From contig JAGNLW010000003.1 in assembly GCA_017999365.1 (NCBI GenBank), forward strand, positions 310,001 through 374,000: a DNA stretch of 64,000 nt, given 5' to 3'. Made by a program: the position numbers and the translations under genes. The stretch comes from Candidatus Aminicenantota bacterium (GTDB taxonomy: Bacteria > Acidobacteriota > Aminicenantia > Aminicenantales > Saccharicenantaceae). The notes under the pieces were generated by a model, which did no database searches, had not been told where the DNA came from, and saw only the letters and a list, made by a program, of their open reading frames with translations. This document shows, piece after piece, positions 1 to 8,601 of this stretch (positions within the stretch are counted from its first letter, which is position 1; each line of letters begins with the position of its first letter).

Positions 1-644
1 AGCGCCTGCCGGTAGCGGTCGATCTGCATCTCCAGGCCGAAGCCGCCGGAGGACTCCATCGTCGGGTCCGTTCCCATGTCCTCGTCGAAGGTCGTCGTGC
101 TGCCGCCGATCGACTTGGTCAGCCGCTTGAGCTCGTTGATGAGCCCGCGGTACTCGCCGCTGCCGCGCAGGATGTCTTTGCGCAGGACGTCCGTCATGCT
201 CTTCTGGAGTTCGGCCTTGGGCCGCCCGGCCAGGGCGTCGCGCTGGAGGTGGTAGGACTGGAACGGCGTGACCAGCGAGACGGCGTCGCCCGGCTGGAGG
301 ACCGCGGCGAACAGGTGGTCGACGGCCTCGGACAGGACGGGGTCCCAGTCCATGATCTGGAAGAGCAGGGTATAGGTCCGGTCCAGGCTGACGGGCAGCG
401 CCCCTTCGCCCTCGCGGAAGACGACCCGCCCGCCCTGGACGGAGGTCAGGGCCCCGATGGGCAGGGCCCGGCCGTCCTCGTGGACGGTGAAGTCGGATAT
501 CTTGAGGTCGGTGACCGAGCGGCCGCCCGAAGTGACGCGGACCCGGACTTCCCGGTCCCGGACCGGGGCGGCGTCCTGGGCCGCGGCCGCGAGACCGCCG
601 ATGGTCAAGACGATGGTCAAGATGCCCGGAATGCGTGTTCTCAT
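1..644 (-). CDS. VWFA-related secreted protein, N-terminal part (runs off the window)
   Basis: The minus-strand frame from an ATG at 644 stays open to the window edge, giving about 214 residues. It starts with a basic, hydrophobic signal peptide (MRTRIPGILTIVLTIGG, ending near AAAQ). A region follows that resembles the start of the acidobacterial VWFA-related family (TIGR03436 type): a beta-rich lead-in (LKISDFTVHEDGRALPI) and then a von Willebrand A-like core (YTLLFQIMDWDP... GDAVSLVTPF). The expected DxSxS metal site is replaced by MDWDP, so metal binding may be lost. An AGGAGAA ribosome site sits just upstream. It is divergent from the TPR gene at 860. The family is secreted and of unknown function, probably protein binding. 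The gene is real; the exact family is moderately sure. Confidence 0.65.
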   Translation of the reverse strand, partial: MRTRIPGILTIVLTIGGLAAAAQDAAPVRDREVRVRVTSGGRSVTDLKISDFTVHEDGRALPIGALTSVQGGRVVFREGEGALPVSLDRTYTLLFQIMDWDPVLSEAVDHLFAAVLQPGDAVSLVTPFQSYHLQRDALAGRPKAELQKSMTDVLRKDILRGSGEYRGLINELKRLTKSIGGSTTTFDEDMGTDPTMESSGGFGLEMQIDRYRQA

Positions 645-775
645 GCCCTTCTCCTCGTTCCTGTCCCGGTATGGCCGCCCGCCCGTATTTTACCACAGAC
701 CTTCGCAGCAAGAACCATGCCAGCGCGCACCAGGGGGCGGGCCGCGCCGGACGGCCCGGGGGACGTCAAGGTTCT

Positions 776-804
776 TTTCATTCCTTGGAGCTTAGTGGTA
801 AAAT
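776..804 (+). promoter_or_regulatory. Possible promoter for the TPR/GWxTD operon
   Basis: TTTCAT (776-781) and TAAAAT (799-804) are 17 bp apart, 56 bp before the ATG at 860. The -10 is preceded by GTGG. A second GTGGTAAAATAC lies on the opposite strand (about 690-702) upstream of the divergent VWFA-related gene. The -35 is weak, so this rests on the -10 and its position. Confidence 0.4.
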
Positions 805-859
805 ACATGCGCCCGTTCGAAGGCGGCCCGACGGCCGGTGACGGGCGCAGGAGGTCACG

Positions 860-1783
860 ATGAAGAAGAGAGCCCTCGTCGGCGCGATCCTGGCGGTCCT
901 CGCCATCTCCTCGTTCGCCGCGGCCCAGGATTGGAAGGGCAAGGGCCGCCTCGGCGGTCTCGTGCTCGACCAGTCCGGCGCCCCCATCGAAGGGGTCCGC
1001 GTCAAGCTGTTCTCGCTCAAGGCCCAGGAAGGGACCGAGTCCAAGACCGACAAGTCCGGCCGCTGGATGGCCGCCTGGATCCGCAGCGGCGGTTGGAACA
1101 TCGACTTCGAGAAGATCGGCTACGCGCCCAAGAAGATCGTCGTCGAGATCTCCGAGAACAAGAAGAACCCCGACATCGAGATCCGCCTGGACAAGATCGA
1201 GGGCCTGGTCCTGACCGACGAGATCAAGGACCTCCTGACCAAGGGCAACGAGCTGTTCGACAAGAACGACTACGCCGGGGCCCTGGCCGTGTACGAGGAG
1301 ATCCTGGCCAAGTATCCCGACGCCTACCCCATCCACATGAACATCGGCAACTGCCGCTTCGCCCAGGAGAAGTACGACCTGGCCGAACAGAGCTACCTCC
1401 GCCTCCTGGAGAAGGACCCCAAGAGCGTCAACGCCCTCATCGCCGTCGGCAACTGCTACGCCAACCGCGGCGACTCGGCCAAGGCCCAGGAGTGGTACGC
1501 CAAGGTCGAGTTCGAGAAGCTCGACGACCCGACGGTCCTCTACAACCTGGGCACGATCTACTACAACAACGCCAAGTTCGAGGACGCCCTGAAGTTCTAC
1601 CAGAAGGCGGCCGAGAAGCAGCCGGACTCCATCGACGCTCTCTACCAGCTCGGGCTGACCTACCTCAACCTGCAGAAGAACGCCGAGGCCATCGACGCCT
1701 TCGAGCGCTGCCTCAAGATCGACCCCGAGTCCGAGAAGGCCGCCCAGATCAAGGGCTTCCTCGACTACCTGAAGAAGAAATAG
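860..1783 (+). CDS. Secreted carboxypeptidase-regulatory-like/TPR protein
   Basis: A 307-residue protein with a signal peptide (MKKRALVGAILAVLAISSFAAAQ). Residues about 28-95 form a CarboxypepD_reg-like beta-sandwich (LGGLVLDQSGAPIEGVRVKL, closing with EIRL). Residues 118-300 are tetratricopeptide repeats, for example NELFDKNDYAGALAVYEEIL and ALYQLGLTYLNLQKNAEAID. The start is set by CAGGAGG 6 bases upstream. TPR proteins act as scaffolds, so binding of partner proteins in the periplasm is likely; no enzyme motif is seen. It heads a three-gene run with two GWxTD proteins (gaps of 32 and 17 bp), which suggests one operon and a shared envelope role. Confidence 0.8.
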   Translation: MKKRALVGAILAVLAISSFAAAQDWKGKGRLGGLVLDQSGAPIEGVRVKLFSLKAQEGTESKTDKSGRWMAAWIRSGGWNIDFEKIGYAPKKIVVEISENKKNPDIEIRLDKIEGLVLTDEIKDLLTKGNELFDKNDYAGALAVYEEILAKYPDAYPIHMNIGNCRFAQEKYDLAEQSYLRLLEKDPKSVNALIAVGNCYANRGDSAKAQEWYAKVEFEKLDDPTVLYNLGTIYYNNAKFEDALKFYQKAAEKQPDSIDALYQLGLTYLNLQKNAEAIDAFERCLKIDPESEKAAQIKGFLDYLKKK

Positions 1784-1815
1784 TCTCCGCGCCGGAGACC
1801 CCGGGGAGGGACCCC

Positions 1816-2754
1816 ATGACGAAGCTCCCGTTCGCGCGCCCCGCGGTCCTCGCGGGCCTCGCGGTCCTGGCCGTCCTGTCCGCCGCCGGCCCCGCCGCCG
1901 CGGCCAAGAAACTCGATCCGGAGAGCGAGAAGTTCTACCGGACGGCCCGCCTCATCATGACCAAGGAGGAAGACCGCATCTTCAAGCGCATCCCCGACGC
2001 CCCCGGCCGGAAGGAGTTCATCGCCGACTTCTGGCTCAAGCGCGACCCCGATCCCGACACGCCGCTCAACGAGTACCGGCAGGAGTTCGAGGCCCGGGTC
2101 GAGTTCGTCGCCAAGCGCTTCAACAAGGAGGGCGGGCCGGGCTACAACACGGACCGGGGCCGCGTCTACATCTTCATGGGGCCGCCGGACAAGATCGAGG
2201 AGTTCCCGCCTCAGACCCGGTCGTCCGCCCTGGGCTTCACCTACTGGTGGAGCTACTACGACGACCGGCTGGCCATCGAGTTCACCGACGAGAAGGGCTC
2301 GGGCCGGTTCCGCATCACCGATTACTCGGGCGACTTCTTCGAGGCCATGGACCTCATGAAGATGGGCCGCTACGTCCGCGTCGACGACGTCTTCAGCAAG
2401 AAGGTCTTCAAGTTCGAGACGACCTACGATGCCGGCCGACGGGAACTCAAGGTCCGCATCCCGGCCAAGTCGCTGATGTTCAAGGAGAACGACGCCGGCG
2501 CCTTCCAGATCGACCTGCGCTTCCGCTTCTACGTCTACGGCGACGAAGGGGCCGCCAAGGAGAGCTTCCAGGAGGCCCGTTCGACCGTCCTGCCGCTGGC
2601 CGAGCTCGACGCCCTGAAGACGGCCGAGTACGTCTTCGCCCGACCCCTCAAGCCGGGGACGAACTTCGTCGACGTCATCATCCAGGGACCCGAAGGGACG
2701 CGGGGCAAGATCCGCCAGATGTTCGAGATCAAGGTCCCGCGCCCGCGATCATGA
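1816..2754 (+). CDS. GWxTD domain-containing secreted protein
   Basis: A 312-residue protein with a signal peptide ending near AAAA (residue 30) and a GWxTD-type domain over most of its length. Typical family blocks are visible: FIADFWLKRDPDPDTP (residues about 70-85), the name motif in variant form GPGYNTDRGRVYIFMGPPD, and the aromatic stretch TYWWSYYDD. GWxTD proteins are frequent in Acidobacteria, Aminicenantes and related phyla; their function is unknown. The start was chosen at the ATG after GGGGAGGG. Here the motif Trp is replaced by Tyr. The gene lies between a TPR protein and a second, longer GWxTD protein, so the pair may work together at the cell surface. Confidence 0.85.
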   Translation: MTKLPFARPAVLAGLAVLAVLSAAGPAAAAKKLDPESEKFYRTARLIMTKEEDRIFKRIPDAPGRKEFIADFWLKRDPDPDTPLNEYRQEFEARVEFVAKRFNKEGGPGYNTDRGRVYIFMGPPDKIEEFPPQTRSSALGFTYWWSYYDDRLAIEFTDEKGSGRFRITDYSGDFFEAMDLMKMGRYVRVDDVFSKKVFKFETTYDAGRRELKVRIPAKSLMFKENDAGAFQIDLRFRFYVYGDEGAAKESFQEARSTVLPLAELDALKTAEYVFARPLKPGTNFVDVIIQGPEGTRGKIRQMFEIKVPRPRS

Positions 2755-2771
2755 CCCAAGGAGCCGCGCCC

Positions 2772-4844
2772 ATGCGCCGACACCTCGCCCTCGTCCTGGC
2801 CCTGGCCCTCGCCGCGGCCCTTCCCGCCGCCGGGCAGAAGACGGCCGTCAAAGACCTGGCCCCGCGCTTTCAGCAGTGGCTGGACCTCGTCGCCTACCAC
2901 ATCCAGCCCGTCGAAAAGGACGTCTTCCTCAAGCTGACGAACGACCGCGACCGCGACATCTTCGTGGAGACCTTCTGGAAGCAGCGCGACCCGACCCCGG
3001 GCACGCCCGAGAACGAGTACAAGGACGAGATCGAGAAGCGCTTCAAGTACTGCAACGAGTTCTACGGCCGGGGCACGACCCGGGAGGGCTGGAAGACCGA
3101 CATGGGCCGCATCCACATGGTCCTCGGCCCGCCGGCCAGCGTCGAGCACTTCGAGGCCAGCATCGGCCTGGTCCCCTGCTACTCCTGGAGCTACTACGGC
3201 GACGCCCGCCGTGACCTGCCGCCCCAGTTCTACCTCCTGTTCTACCAGCGCGGCGGCGTCGGCGAGTTCAAGCTCTACGACCCCGTCACCGACGGGCCGA
3301 CGCGGCTCATCCTCGACCAGAAGAAGGTCGAGGACCCGTTCGACTACTCGGCCCTGTACGAGATCATCCGCGACCTGGCCCCGACCCTGGCCGAGATCGC
3401 CATCACCCGCATCCCGGGCGAATACAACTACGACCTGTCGCCCTCGCCCCGCAACGCCATGCTGCTCGCCGACATCCTGGAATCGCCGAAGAAGGACGTC
3501 AATCCCTCCTACGCGACCCACTTCCTCAATTACAAAGGCCTGGTCTCGACCGAGTACCTGACCAACTACGTCGAGAGCTACACGACGACGGCCCTCGTCG
3601 ACGACCCGGCCACGGGACAGCGCTTCCTGCACTTCTCCATGGTCCCCGTCGACGTCAACGTCGACCTCTACGAGCCCAAGAGCCAGTTCTACTGCAATTT
3701 CCAGGTCAACGTCAGCCTGCGCAAGGGCGCCGACATCGTCTTCCAGTACAACCGGGAGTTCCCCCTCTACTTCCCCGAGGACGCCTGGGACCGGGTCAAG
3801 GCCAGCGGCCTGGCCGTCGAGGAGTCCTTCCCGGTCGCCGAGGGCCGCTACGACCTGAACATCCTGCTGACCAACACGGTCGGCAAACAGTTCAGCCTCC
3901 TCGAACAGGTCCTCGAGGTCCCGCCGGCCAAGACCGGCCCGGCGCTCGAGGGGCCCTTCGTCGGTTACAAGTTCGAGACCTATCCCCGCGACGTCCACAT
4001 CCCGTTCAAGGTCCTGGACAAGAAGCTCGTCGTCGACCCCAAGAAGACCTTCGCCTCCGGCGACGCCATCGCCGTCCTCTTCAACGTCCTGAACCCCACG
4101 CCGGAGCTCGCCCGCGACGGCGAGGCCCGGGTGGTCGTGAAAGGCCTCCGGCAGGCCGCGCCCGTCCGCAAGACCTACACCATCAAGCTCGACGCGCCCG
4201 CCGCGGGGCGGGTCCTGAGCATCCCCTACACCATCCCGGCGGGCGAGCTGGAGCCGGACTATTACGAGGTCTCCGTCGTCCTGGCCGGGCCCGGCGGCCT
4301 GGTCCTCGACCAGAAGACCGACCAGATCACGGTCTCGCCGGCCGCGACCGTCGGCCACCCCATCGCCAACGCCAAGGGCATCCCGCTGGCCAATCAGTTC
4401 CTGTTCCGCTACATGGTCGCCGAACAGCTCGAGAAGACCGGCCGGCCCGAGGCCGCCGCTGGCCTGTACGAGGAGGGCTACCGCCTCAGGCCCGATTACG
4501 CCGACGGCGTCGTCCGCTACGCGAACTTCCTCCTCGGGACCGGGGCTTACGCCCGGGCCCTCGAGATCGCCGAGTCCCTGCGCAAGGACGAGAAGCGCCA
4601 GTTCGTCCTGCGGACCGTCCGCGGCCGGGCCCTGCTGGGACTGGAGCGGTACGAGGAGGCCCTGGCCGAGCTGCTCCAGGCCAACAAGCTCTACAACAGC
4701 GAAACGGTCGTCCTGAACGCCATGGGACGGTGCTATCTCAAGCTGGGCCGGAAGGCCGAGGCCCTCGACGCCTTTTCCGCCTCCCTGCGGCTGAACCCCG
4801 AACAACCGGACATCGTCCAAGCGGTCGAGGACCTTAAACGCTGA
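2772..4844 (+). CDS. GWxTD domain protein with C-terminal TPR
   Basis: A 690-residue secreted protein. The signal peptide is MRRHLALVLALALAAALPAAGQ. The GWxTD domain occupies about residues 30-190, with FVETFWKQRDPTPGTPENEY and the exact motif GWKTDMGRIHMVLGPP. The middle (200-540) is predicted beta-rich and unassigned. Residues about 545-690 are TPR-like (ANFLLGTGAYARALEIAESL, NAMGRCYLKLGRKAEALDAF). Two starts are possible: the ATG at 2751 overlaps the previous stop, while the ATG at 2772 has AAGGAG at an 9-base distance and begins the clean signal peptide; the second is preferred. It is the last gene of the three-gene run. Function unknown. Confidence 0.85.
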   Translation: MRRHLALVLALALAAALPAAGQKTAVKDLAPRFQQWLDLVAYHIQPVEKDVFLKLTNDRDRDIFVETFWKQRDPTPGTPENEYKDEIEKRFKYCNEFYGRGTTREGWKTDMGRIHMVLGPPASVEHFEASIGLVPCYSWSYYGDARRDLPPQFYLLFYQRGGVGEFKLYDPVTDGPTRLILDQKKVEDPFDYSALYEIIRDLAPTLAEIAITRIPGEYNYDLSPSPRNAMLLADILESPKKDVNPSYATHFLNYKGLVSTEYLTNYVESYTTTALVDDPATGQRFLHFSMVPVDVNVDLYEPKSQFYCNFQVNVSLRKGADIVFQYNREFPLYFPEDAWDRVKASGLAVEESFPVAEGRYDLNILLTNTVGKQFSLLEQVLEVPPAKTGPALEGPFVGYKFETYPRDVHIPFKVLDKKLVVDPKKTFASGDAIAVLFNVLNPTPELARDGEARVVVKGLRQAAPVRKTYTIKLDAPAAGRVLSIPYTIPAGELEPDYYEVSVVLAGPGGLVLDQKTDQITVSPAATVGHPIANAKGIPLANQFLFRYMVAEQLEKTGRPEAAAGLYEEGYRLRPDYADGVVRYANFLLGTGAYARALEIAESLRKDEKRQFVLRTVRGRALLGLERYEEALAELLQANKLYNSETVVLNAMGRCYLKLGRKAEALDAFSASLRLNPEQPDIVQAVEDLKR

Positions 4845-4855
4845 CCGCGTTTTTA
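4821..4855 (+). terminator. Weak candidate terminator overlapping the gene end
   Basis: GCGGTC (4821-4826) pairs with GACCGC (4843-4848) and is followed by GTTTTT. The stem is only 6 bp with a long loop and it lies across the stop codon, so this is a tentative call. Confidence 0.3.
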
Positions 4856-5151
4856 TCCAAATTTTTGAACGTTATTCATATATTTGTAGACCCGCGGCCA
4901 TTCTCTCTCTCCATACACTGAGCTAAACCCTTATCTCCTAGCACTTTGGGCGTCAGACGCGACAGGCGGCGCCTTGGCACACCTTTTGCTGATAGAAAGG
5001 CAACGATCATGGTCATTCCTATGACGATCCAGACCATTATTTCACAAAAGATCGGAGGTGGTAATGATCTAGGGGACCCCTGTATCGGGAATGGAGGGAG
5101 TGGCCGTCCACTCGAACGGAGGAAGTGGAATATCGACAGGAGGTATGATTC
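4845..5151. other. Leader region of the TonB-dependent receptor
   Basis: A 307-bp gene-free stretch. It begins A+T-rich (4850-4885), which is unusual here. It contains a sigma-54-type promoter match at 4974-4990 and ends with an AGGAGGT ribosome site at 5139-5145. Small ORFs in it show no protein character. No repeat was recognised. Confidence 0.6.
4974..4990 (+). promoter_or_regulatory. Candidate sigma-54 (RpoN) promoter
   Basis: TTGGCACACCTTTTGCT has the -24 GG (4976-4977) and -12 GC (4988-4989) at the required 12-bp step and matches TTGGCAC-N5-TTGCT. Transcription would start near 5000, giving a leader of about 150 bases before the receptor gene. No sigma-70 promoter of comparable quality was seen in this intergenic region. 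Confidence 0.55.
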
Positions 5152-8100
5152 ATGAAGAAGTTTCTCGTCGTTCTCTCCCTGTTGCTGATGGCCGTCACGG
5201 TCTCGGCGCAGGTCAGAACCGGAAACATCTACGGGAAGATCACCGACACGGAAGGGAACGCCCTCCCCGGCGTGAGCGTCAGCCTCAAGGGCACGCAAAT
5301 GGCGGCCTTGACGACGGTCAGCGGCGAGACGGGCATCTACCGCTTCGTGTCGCTCTCTCCCGGGACGTACGAGATCTCGGCGGAGCTGACCGGATTCAAG
5401 AAGGCGTCCCAGACCGGGGTCGTCGTCAACATCGGCTCCAACGCGGAGATCAACCTGACCATGGAGGTCGGGACCCTCGAAGAGCAGGTCACGGTCGTCG
5501 CTCAAACCCCCGTCGTCGACGTCAAGAAGACGGCGGTCGGGCAGAACATCGACAAGGAAGCCATGCAGTCCCTGCCGACGGCCCGCGACCCCTGGACCAT
5601 CCTGCAGTTGGCCCCCTCGATCATGGTCGACCGCGAGAACGTCGGCGGCAACGAGTCCGGCCAGCAGTCGGGCTTCGTGGCCAAGGGCGACGCCACGGGC
5701 GGCATGGGCCGCAACCAGGGCGCCAACAACATCTGGTCGGTCGACGGCATCGACATCACCGACCCGGCGGCCCTCGGCGGCTCGGCCCTGTACTACGACT
5801 TCGACATGTTCGAAGAGCTGAACGTGACGACGGGCGGCGCGGCCGACGTCTCCGTCCAGACGGGCGGCATCGCCCTGAACATGGTCACCCGCCGCGGCGG
5901 CAACCGCATGAGCCTGGCCGGCCGCTTCTACCTGACGGACAACTTCTTCCAGAGCGACAACCTGACGGACGAGCTCCGGGCGAAGGGCGTCCTGAACATC
6001 AACAAGATCCAGCAGATCAAGGACTTCGGCTTCAACGCCGGCGGCCCGATCATCAAGGACAAGCTGTGGTGGTGGGGCGCCTACGGCGTCCAGGACATCT
6101 TCGTCTACACCATCACCGGGAACAAGGACCAGTCCCTGCTCAACAACTACAACATCAAGCTGAACGCGCAGGTCCTGGCCAACAACCGGTTCGAGGCCCT
6201 GGTCACCTCCGGCGCCAAGGAGAAGTTCGGCCGCAATTCCAGCTTGGCCAAGCCCGAAGGCGACCACCAGACCGGCCTGTACCACTGGGGCAGCCCGATC
6301 GTCAAGTTGCAGGACGAGCACGTCTTCGGCAACAACCTCTACCTGTCCCTGAAGTACTCCTTCAACGACGCCGGCTTCGGCTGGCGCCCGATCCCTGACG
6401 AGGGCGTCGAAAACCCCATCGTCTACGACAACACGGCGCTGAAGTATGTCCCCTTCAAGTCCGGCGCCAAGACCAGCTGGGGCTCCTACGGCGTCGCCCG
6501 CCCCCGCAACAATTTCCAGCTGAACCTGAGCTACTTCAACGACACGTTCCTCAACATGTCGCACGAGATCAAGGTCGGCGCGGAATATTCCAACAAGAAG
6601 CAGACCTACCACACGGGCAACCTGCAGGGCTTCGACATCAACCGGAACTATAGCGACCTCCGCGTCGACACCAACAACGACGGCGTCCGGACGACCGGTG
6701 AGATGGCCGGCTGGCAGCGCATCGCCCTGTACCGTTCCAACGAAGGCGCGGACGTGGCCGACCAGTATGCCGGCTACATCCAGGACACGATCACCAAGGG
6801 CAACTTCACGGCGACCCTCGGCCTGCGGTACGACTTCCAGAAGCCCAGCGCCGGCGCCTTCACCCGTTCGGCCGTCTACGGCGGCCAACCCGCCTGGGAC
6901 ATGGTCTTCGATCCCGCCACGACGAGCGTCCTTGACTCCATCCTGCCCGACGTCCAGACCGAAGCGGTCGACGGCACCAACAAGATCGTCAACGGCGCCC
7001 CGCACGCTTATTCCTGGTCGACCTGGTCGCCGCGCCTGGGCGTCACCTGGGACATCAACGGCGACGGCAAGACCGTGGCCAAGCTGGCCGTGTCCCAGTA
7101 CGGCGACGTCATGGGCGTCGGCTGGTGGGCCAGCGCCCCGCTCGGCTCGGGCGGCGGCCTGCGCTACTGGTGGAGAGACGCCAACGCCGACACCAAGGCC
7201 CAGCTCACGGAGCTTTGGTGGAACTACCGGAACGGCTCCACGATCGGCTCGAGCTACGGCACCTACCAGGTGTTCAACAGCGACGGCTCCCTGACCGCCG
7301 CGGCCAACGCCGCGCTGGCGGGCGCCTACGGCAGCGACGCCTATCGGGCCGGGATGTACTACAGCTTCGACTACTTCAACCCCATCAGCCTGGACTACGA
7401 GAGCGGCATCACCGACTATTTCCTGAGCCGCAGCGACCAGGCGTCCACCCGGACCCGCGAGATCCTGCTGACCCTCGAGCGCGAGCTCGTTCCCGACCTG
7501 TCCGTCCAGGTCAGCGGGACCTACCGCCGCTACGACAAATTCGATTACGGCATGACGTACTACCCCGAAGATTTCTATCCCGACTACACCGGGCCCCGGA
7601 TCGTCGATCCGCGGAATCCCCCGGCGGGCGGCTGGTACGTCCAGGCGGGCACCATCCCCGCTACCGTCGAGATCGGCGGCGTCACCTACAGCTCGGGCCA
7701 GATGGCCGGCGAGCCCTACTACATGGCCGGACCGAACGTGCCCACCGACGCCACCAACTACACGCTCTACCGGAAATCCGACCAGTACAAGACCTACATG
7801 GGCGTCGACCTGGTCCTGAACAAGCGGCTCTCCAACAAGTGGTTCGCCAACGCCTCTTTCACCTGGCAGGCCCAGAAGAGCTATTGGGGCAGCGACTACT
7901 TCGACCCGACCAACTACGACGTCTTCAACGGCAAGCCCTACGGAGACTGGGGCGGCGGCGCCAGCGGCAAGCTGGCCGTCCTGATGTACACCCGGTGGAT
8001 GGCCAAGATCAGCGGCCTCTACCAGCTGCCCTTCGGTTTCGACATCTCCGGAACCTTCAACGCCCGCGAAGGCTGGCGCATCCCCAATTACTATTGGCTC

Positions 8101-8448
8101 TATGACGACCTGGCCCCGAACCCCGTCGCCGACCAGTGGGTGGACGTCTATCCCATCGGCTACCTCGAGGACAAGCTGCCCATGTTCTGGAACGTCACGA
8201 TGCGGATCGAGAAGAAGATCAACATCGGGCAGGGACGGCTCTACCTGATGGCCGACTGCTTCAACATCTTCAACTCGGCCATCGAGAACCGGTCCTACGA
8301 GAAGTACTACGGCGACGTCTACACGGACCACGGCGTCCAGTGGGAAGGCGCCCCCGGCGACATCAGCTGGGTCTACGCCAACAACGGCTTCATCAACGAG
8401 ATCCTGAACCCCCGCATCTGGAGATTCGGGGCCCGGTTCGAGTTCTAA
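5152..8448 (+). CDS. TonB-dependent receptor with carboxypeptidase-regulatory-like N-domain
   Basis: A 1098-residue outer-membrane receptor. After a signal peptide (MKKFLVVLSLLLMAVTVSAQ) comes a CarboxypepD_reg-like domain (residues about 22-110: GKITDTEGNALPGVSVSLKG, GIYRFVSLSPGTYEI). The TonB plug follows (about 115-250: VTVVAQTPVVDVKKT, NIWSVDGIDITDP, MVTRRGGN). The rest is the 22-strand barrel, rich in aromatic residues and ending in the aromatic outer-membrane signature FGARFEF. The family imports bulky ligands such as oligosaccharides, peptides or metal complexes using TonB energy; the ligand cannot be read from sequence. No SusD partner is adjacent. The start follows AGGAGGT. It is transcribed alone, with a possible sigma-54 promoter before it and a strong terminator after it. 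Confidence 0.92.
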   Translation: MKKFLVVLSLLLMAVTVSAQVRTGNIYGKITDTEGNALPGVSVSLKGTQMAALTTVSGETGIYRFVSLSPGTYEISAELTGFKKASQTGVVVNIGSNAEINLTMEVGTLEEQVTVVAQTPVVDVKKTAVGQNIDKEAMQSLPTARDPWTILQLAPSIMVDRENVGGNESGQQSGFVAKGDATGGMGRNQGANNIWSVDGIDITDPAALGGSALYYDFDMFEELNVTTGGAADVSVQTGGIALNMVTRRGGNRMSLAGRFYLTDNFFQSDNLTDELRAKGVLNINKIQQIKDFGFNAGGPIIKDKLWWWGAYGVQDIFVYTITGNKDQSLLNNYNIKLNAQVLANNRFEALVTSGAKEKFGRNSSLAKPEGDHQTGLYHWGSPIVKLQDEHVFGNNLYLSLKYSFNDAGFGWRPIPDEGVENPIVYDNTALKYVPFKSGAKTSWGSYGVARPRNNFQLNLSYFNDTFLNMSHEIKVGAEYSNKKQTYHTGNLQGFDINRNYSDLRVDTNNDGVRTTGEMAGWQRIALYRSNEGADVADQYAGYIQDTITKGNFTATLGLRYDFQKPSAGAFTRSAVYGGQPAWDMVFDPATTSVLDSILPDVQTEAVDGTNKIVNGAPHAYSWSTWSPRLGVTWDINGDGKTVAKLAVSQYGDVMGVGWWASAPLGSGGGLRYWWRDANADTKAQLTELWWNYRNGSTIGSSYGTYQVFNSDGSLTAAANAALAGAYGSDAYRAGMYYSFDYFNPISLDYESGITDYFLSRSDQASTRTREILLTLERELVPDLSVQVSGTYRRYDKFDYGMTYYPEDFYPDYTGPRIVDPRNPPAGGWYVQAGTIPATVEIGGVTYSSGQMAGEPYYMAGPNVPTDATNYTLYRKSDQYKTYMGVDLVLNKRLSNKWFANASFTWQAQKSYWGSDYFDPTNYDVFNGKPYGDWGGGASGKLAVLMYTRWMAKISGLYQLPFGFDISGTFNAREGWRIPNYYWLYDDLAPNPVADQWVDVYPIGYLEDKLPMFWNVTMRIEKKINIGQGRLYLMADCFNIFNSAIENRSYEKYYGDVYTDHGVQWEGAPGDISWVYANNGFINEILNPRIWRFGARFEF

Positions 8449-8484
8449 AGCACCAGCACCAGCAGACACAGACGCACACGCACG

Positions 8485-8520
8485 AAAGCCCGCCCCGGCT
8501 CCGGCCGGGGCGGGCTTTTC
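8485..8520 (+). terminator. Strong intrinsic terminator after the receptor gene
   Basis: AAAGCCCGCCCCGG (8485-8498) is perfectly complementary to CCGGGGCGGGCTTT (8505-8518), with a 6-base loop and a T-rich end. Between the stop codon and this hairpin lies a short CA-rich simple-sequence tract (about 8449-8484). Confidence 0.85.
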
Positions 8521-8545
8521 CTATTTCACCGCCCCTCTCCCCCAT

Positions 8546-8574
8546 TTGACATCGCTTCCTCCCTCCGTTAGTAT
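8546..8574 (+). promoter_or_regulatory. Sigma-70-type promoter of the phosphate transport operon
   Basis: TTGACA (8546-8551), a 17-bp spacer and TAGTAT (8569-8574). The predicted start is about 20 bases before the ATG at 8602. Confidence 0.75.
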
Positions 8575-8601
8575 GGGCCTCTCGGAAAACGGACACACCC
8601 C

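Noticed and set aside
838..2754. A 638-codon frame joining the TPR gene region and the GWxTD gene
   Set aside because: Its first half is an Arg/Pro-rich shadow of the TPR gene; the true GWxTD start is at 1816 with signal peptide and ribosome site.
4876..8469. A 1197-codon open frame on the minus strand
   Set aside because: It mirrors the TonB-dependent receptor gene, consists of Val/Asp/Gly/Leu-rich text without domains, and results from G/C-biased third codon positions. The same holds for the 1205-codon frame at 15894-19511, the 1092-codon frame at 22550-25828 and the 1032-codon frame at 38166-41264.
8449..8484. CA-rich simple sequence after the receptor gene
   Set aside because: Short imperfect microsatellite without known role; probably only the spacer before the terminator.
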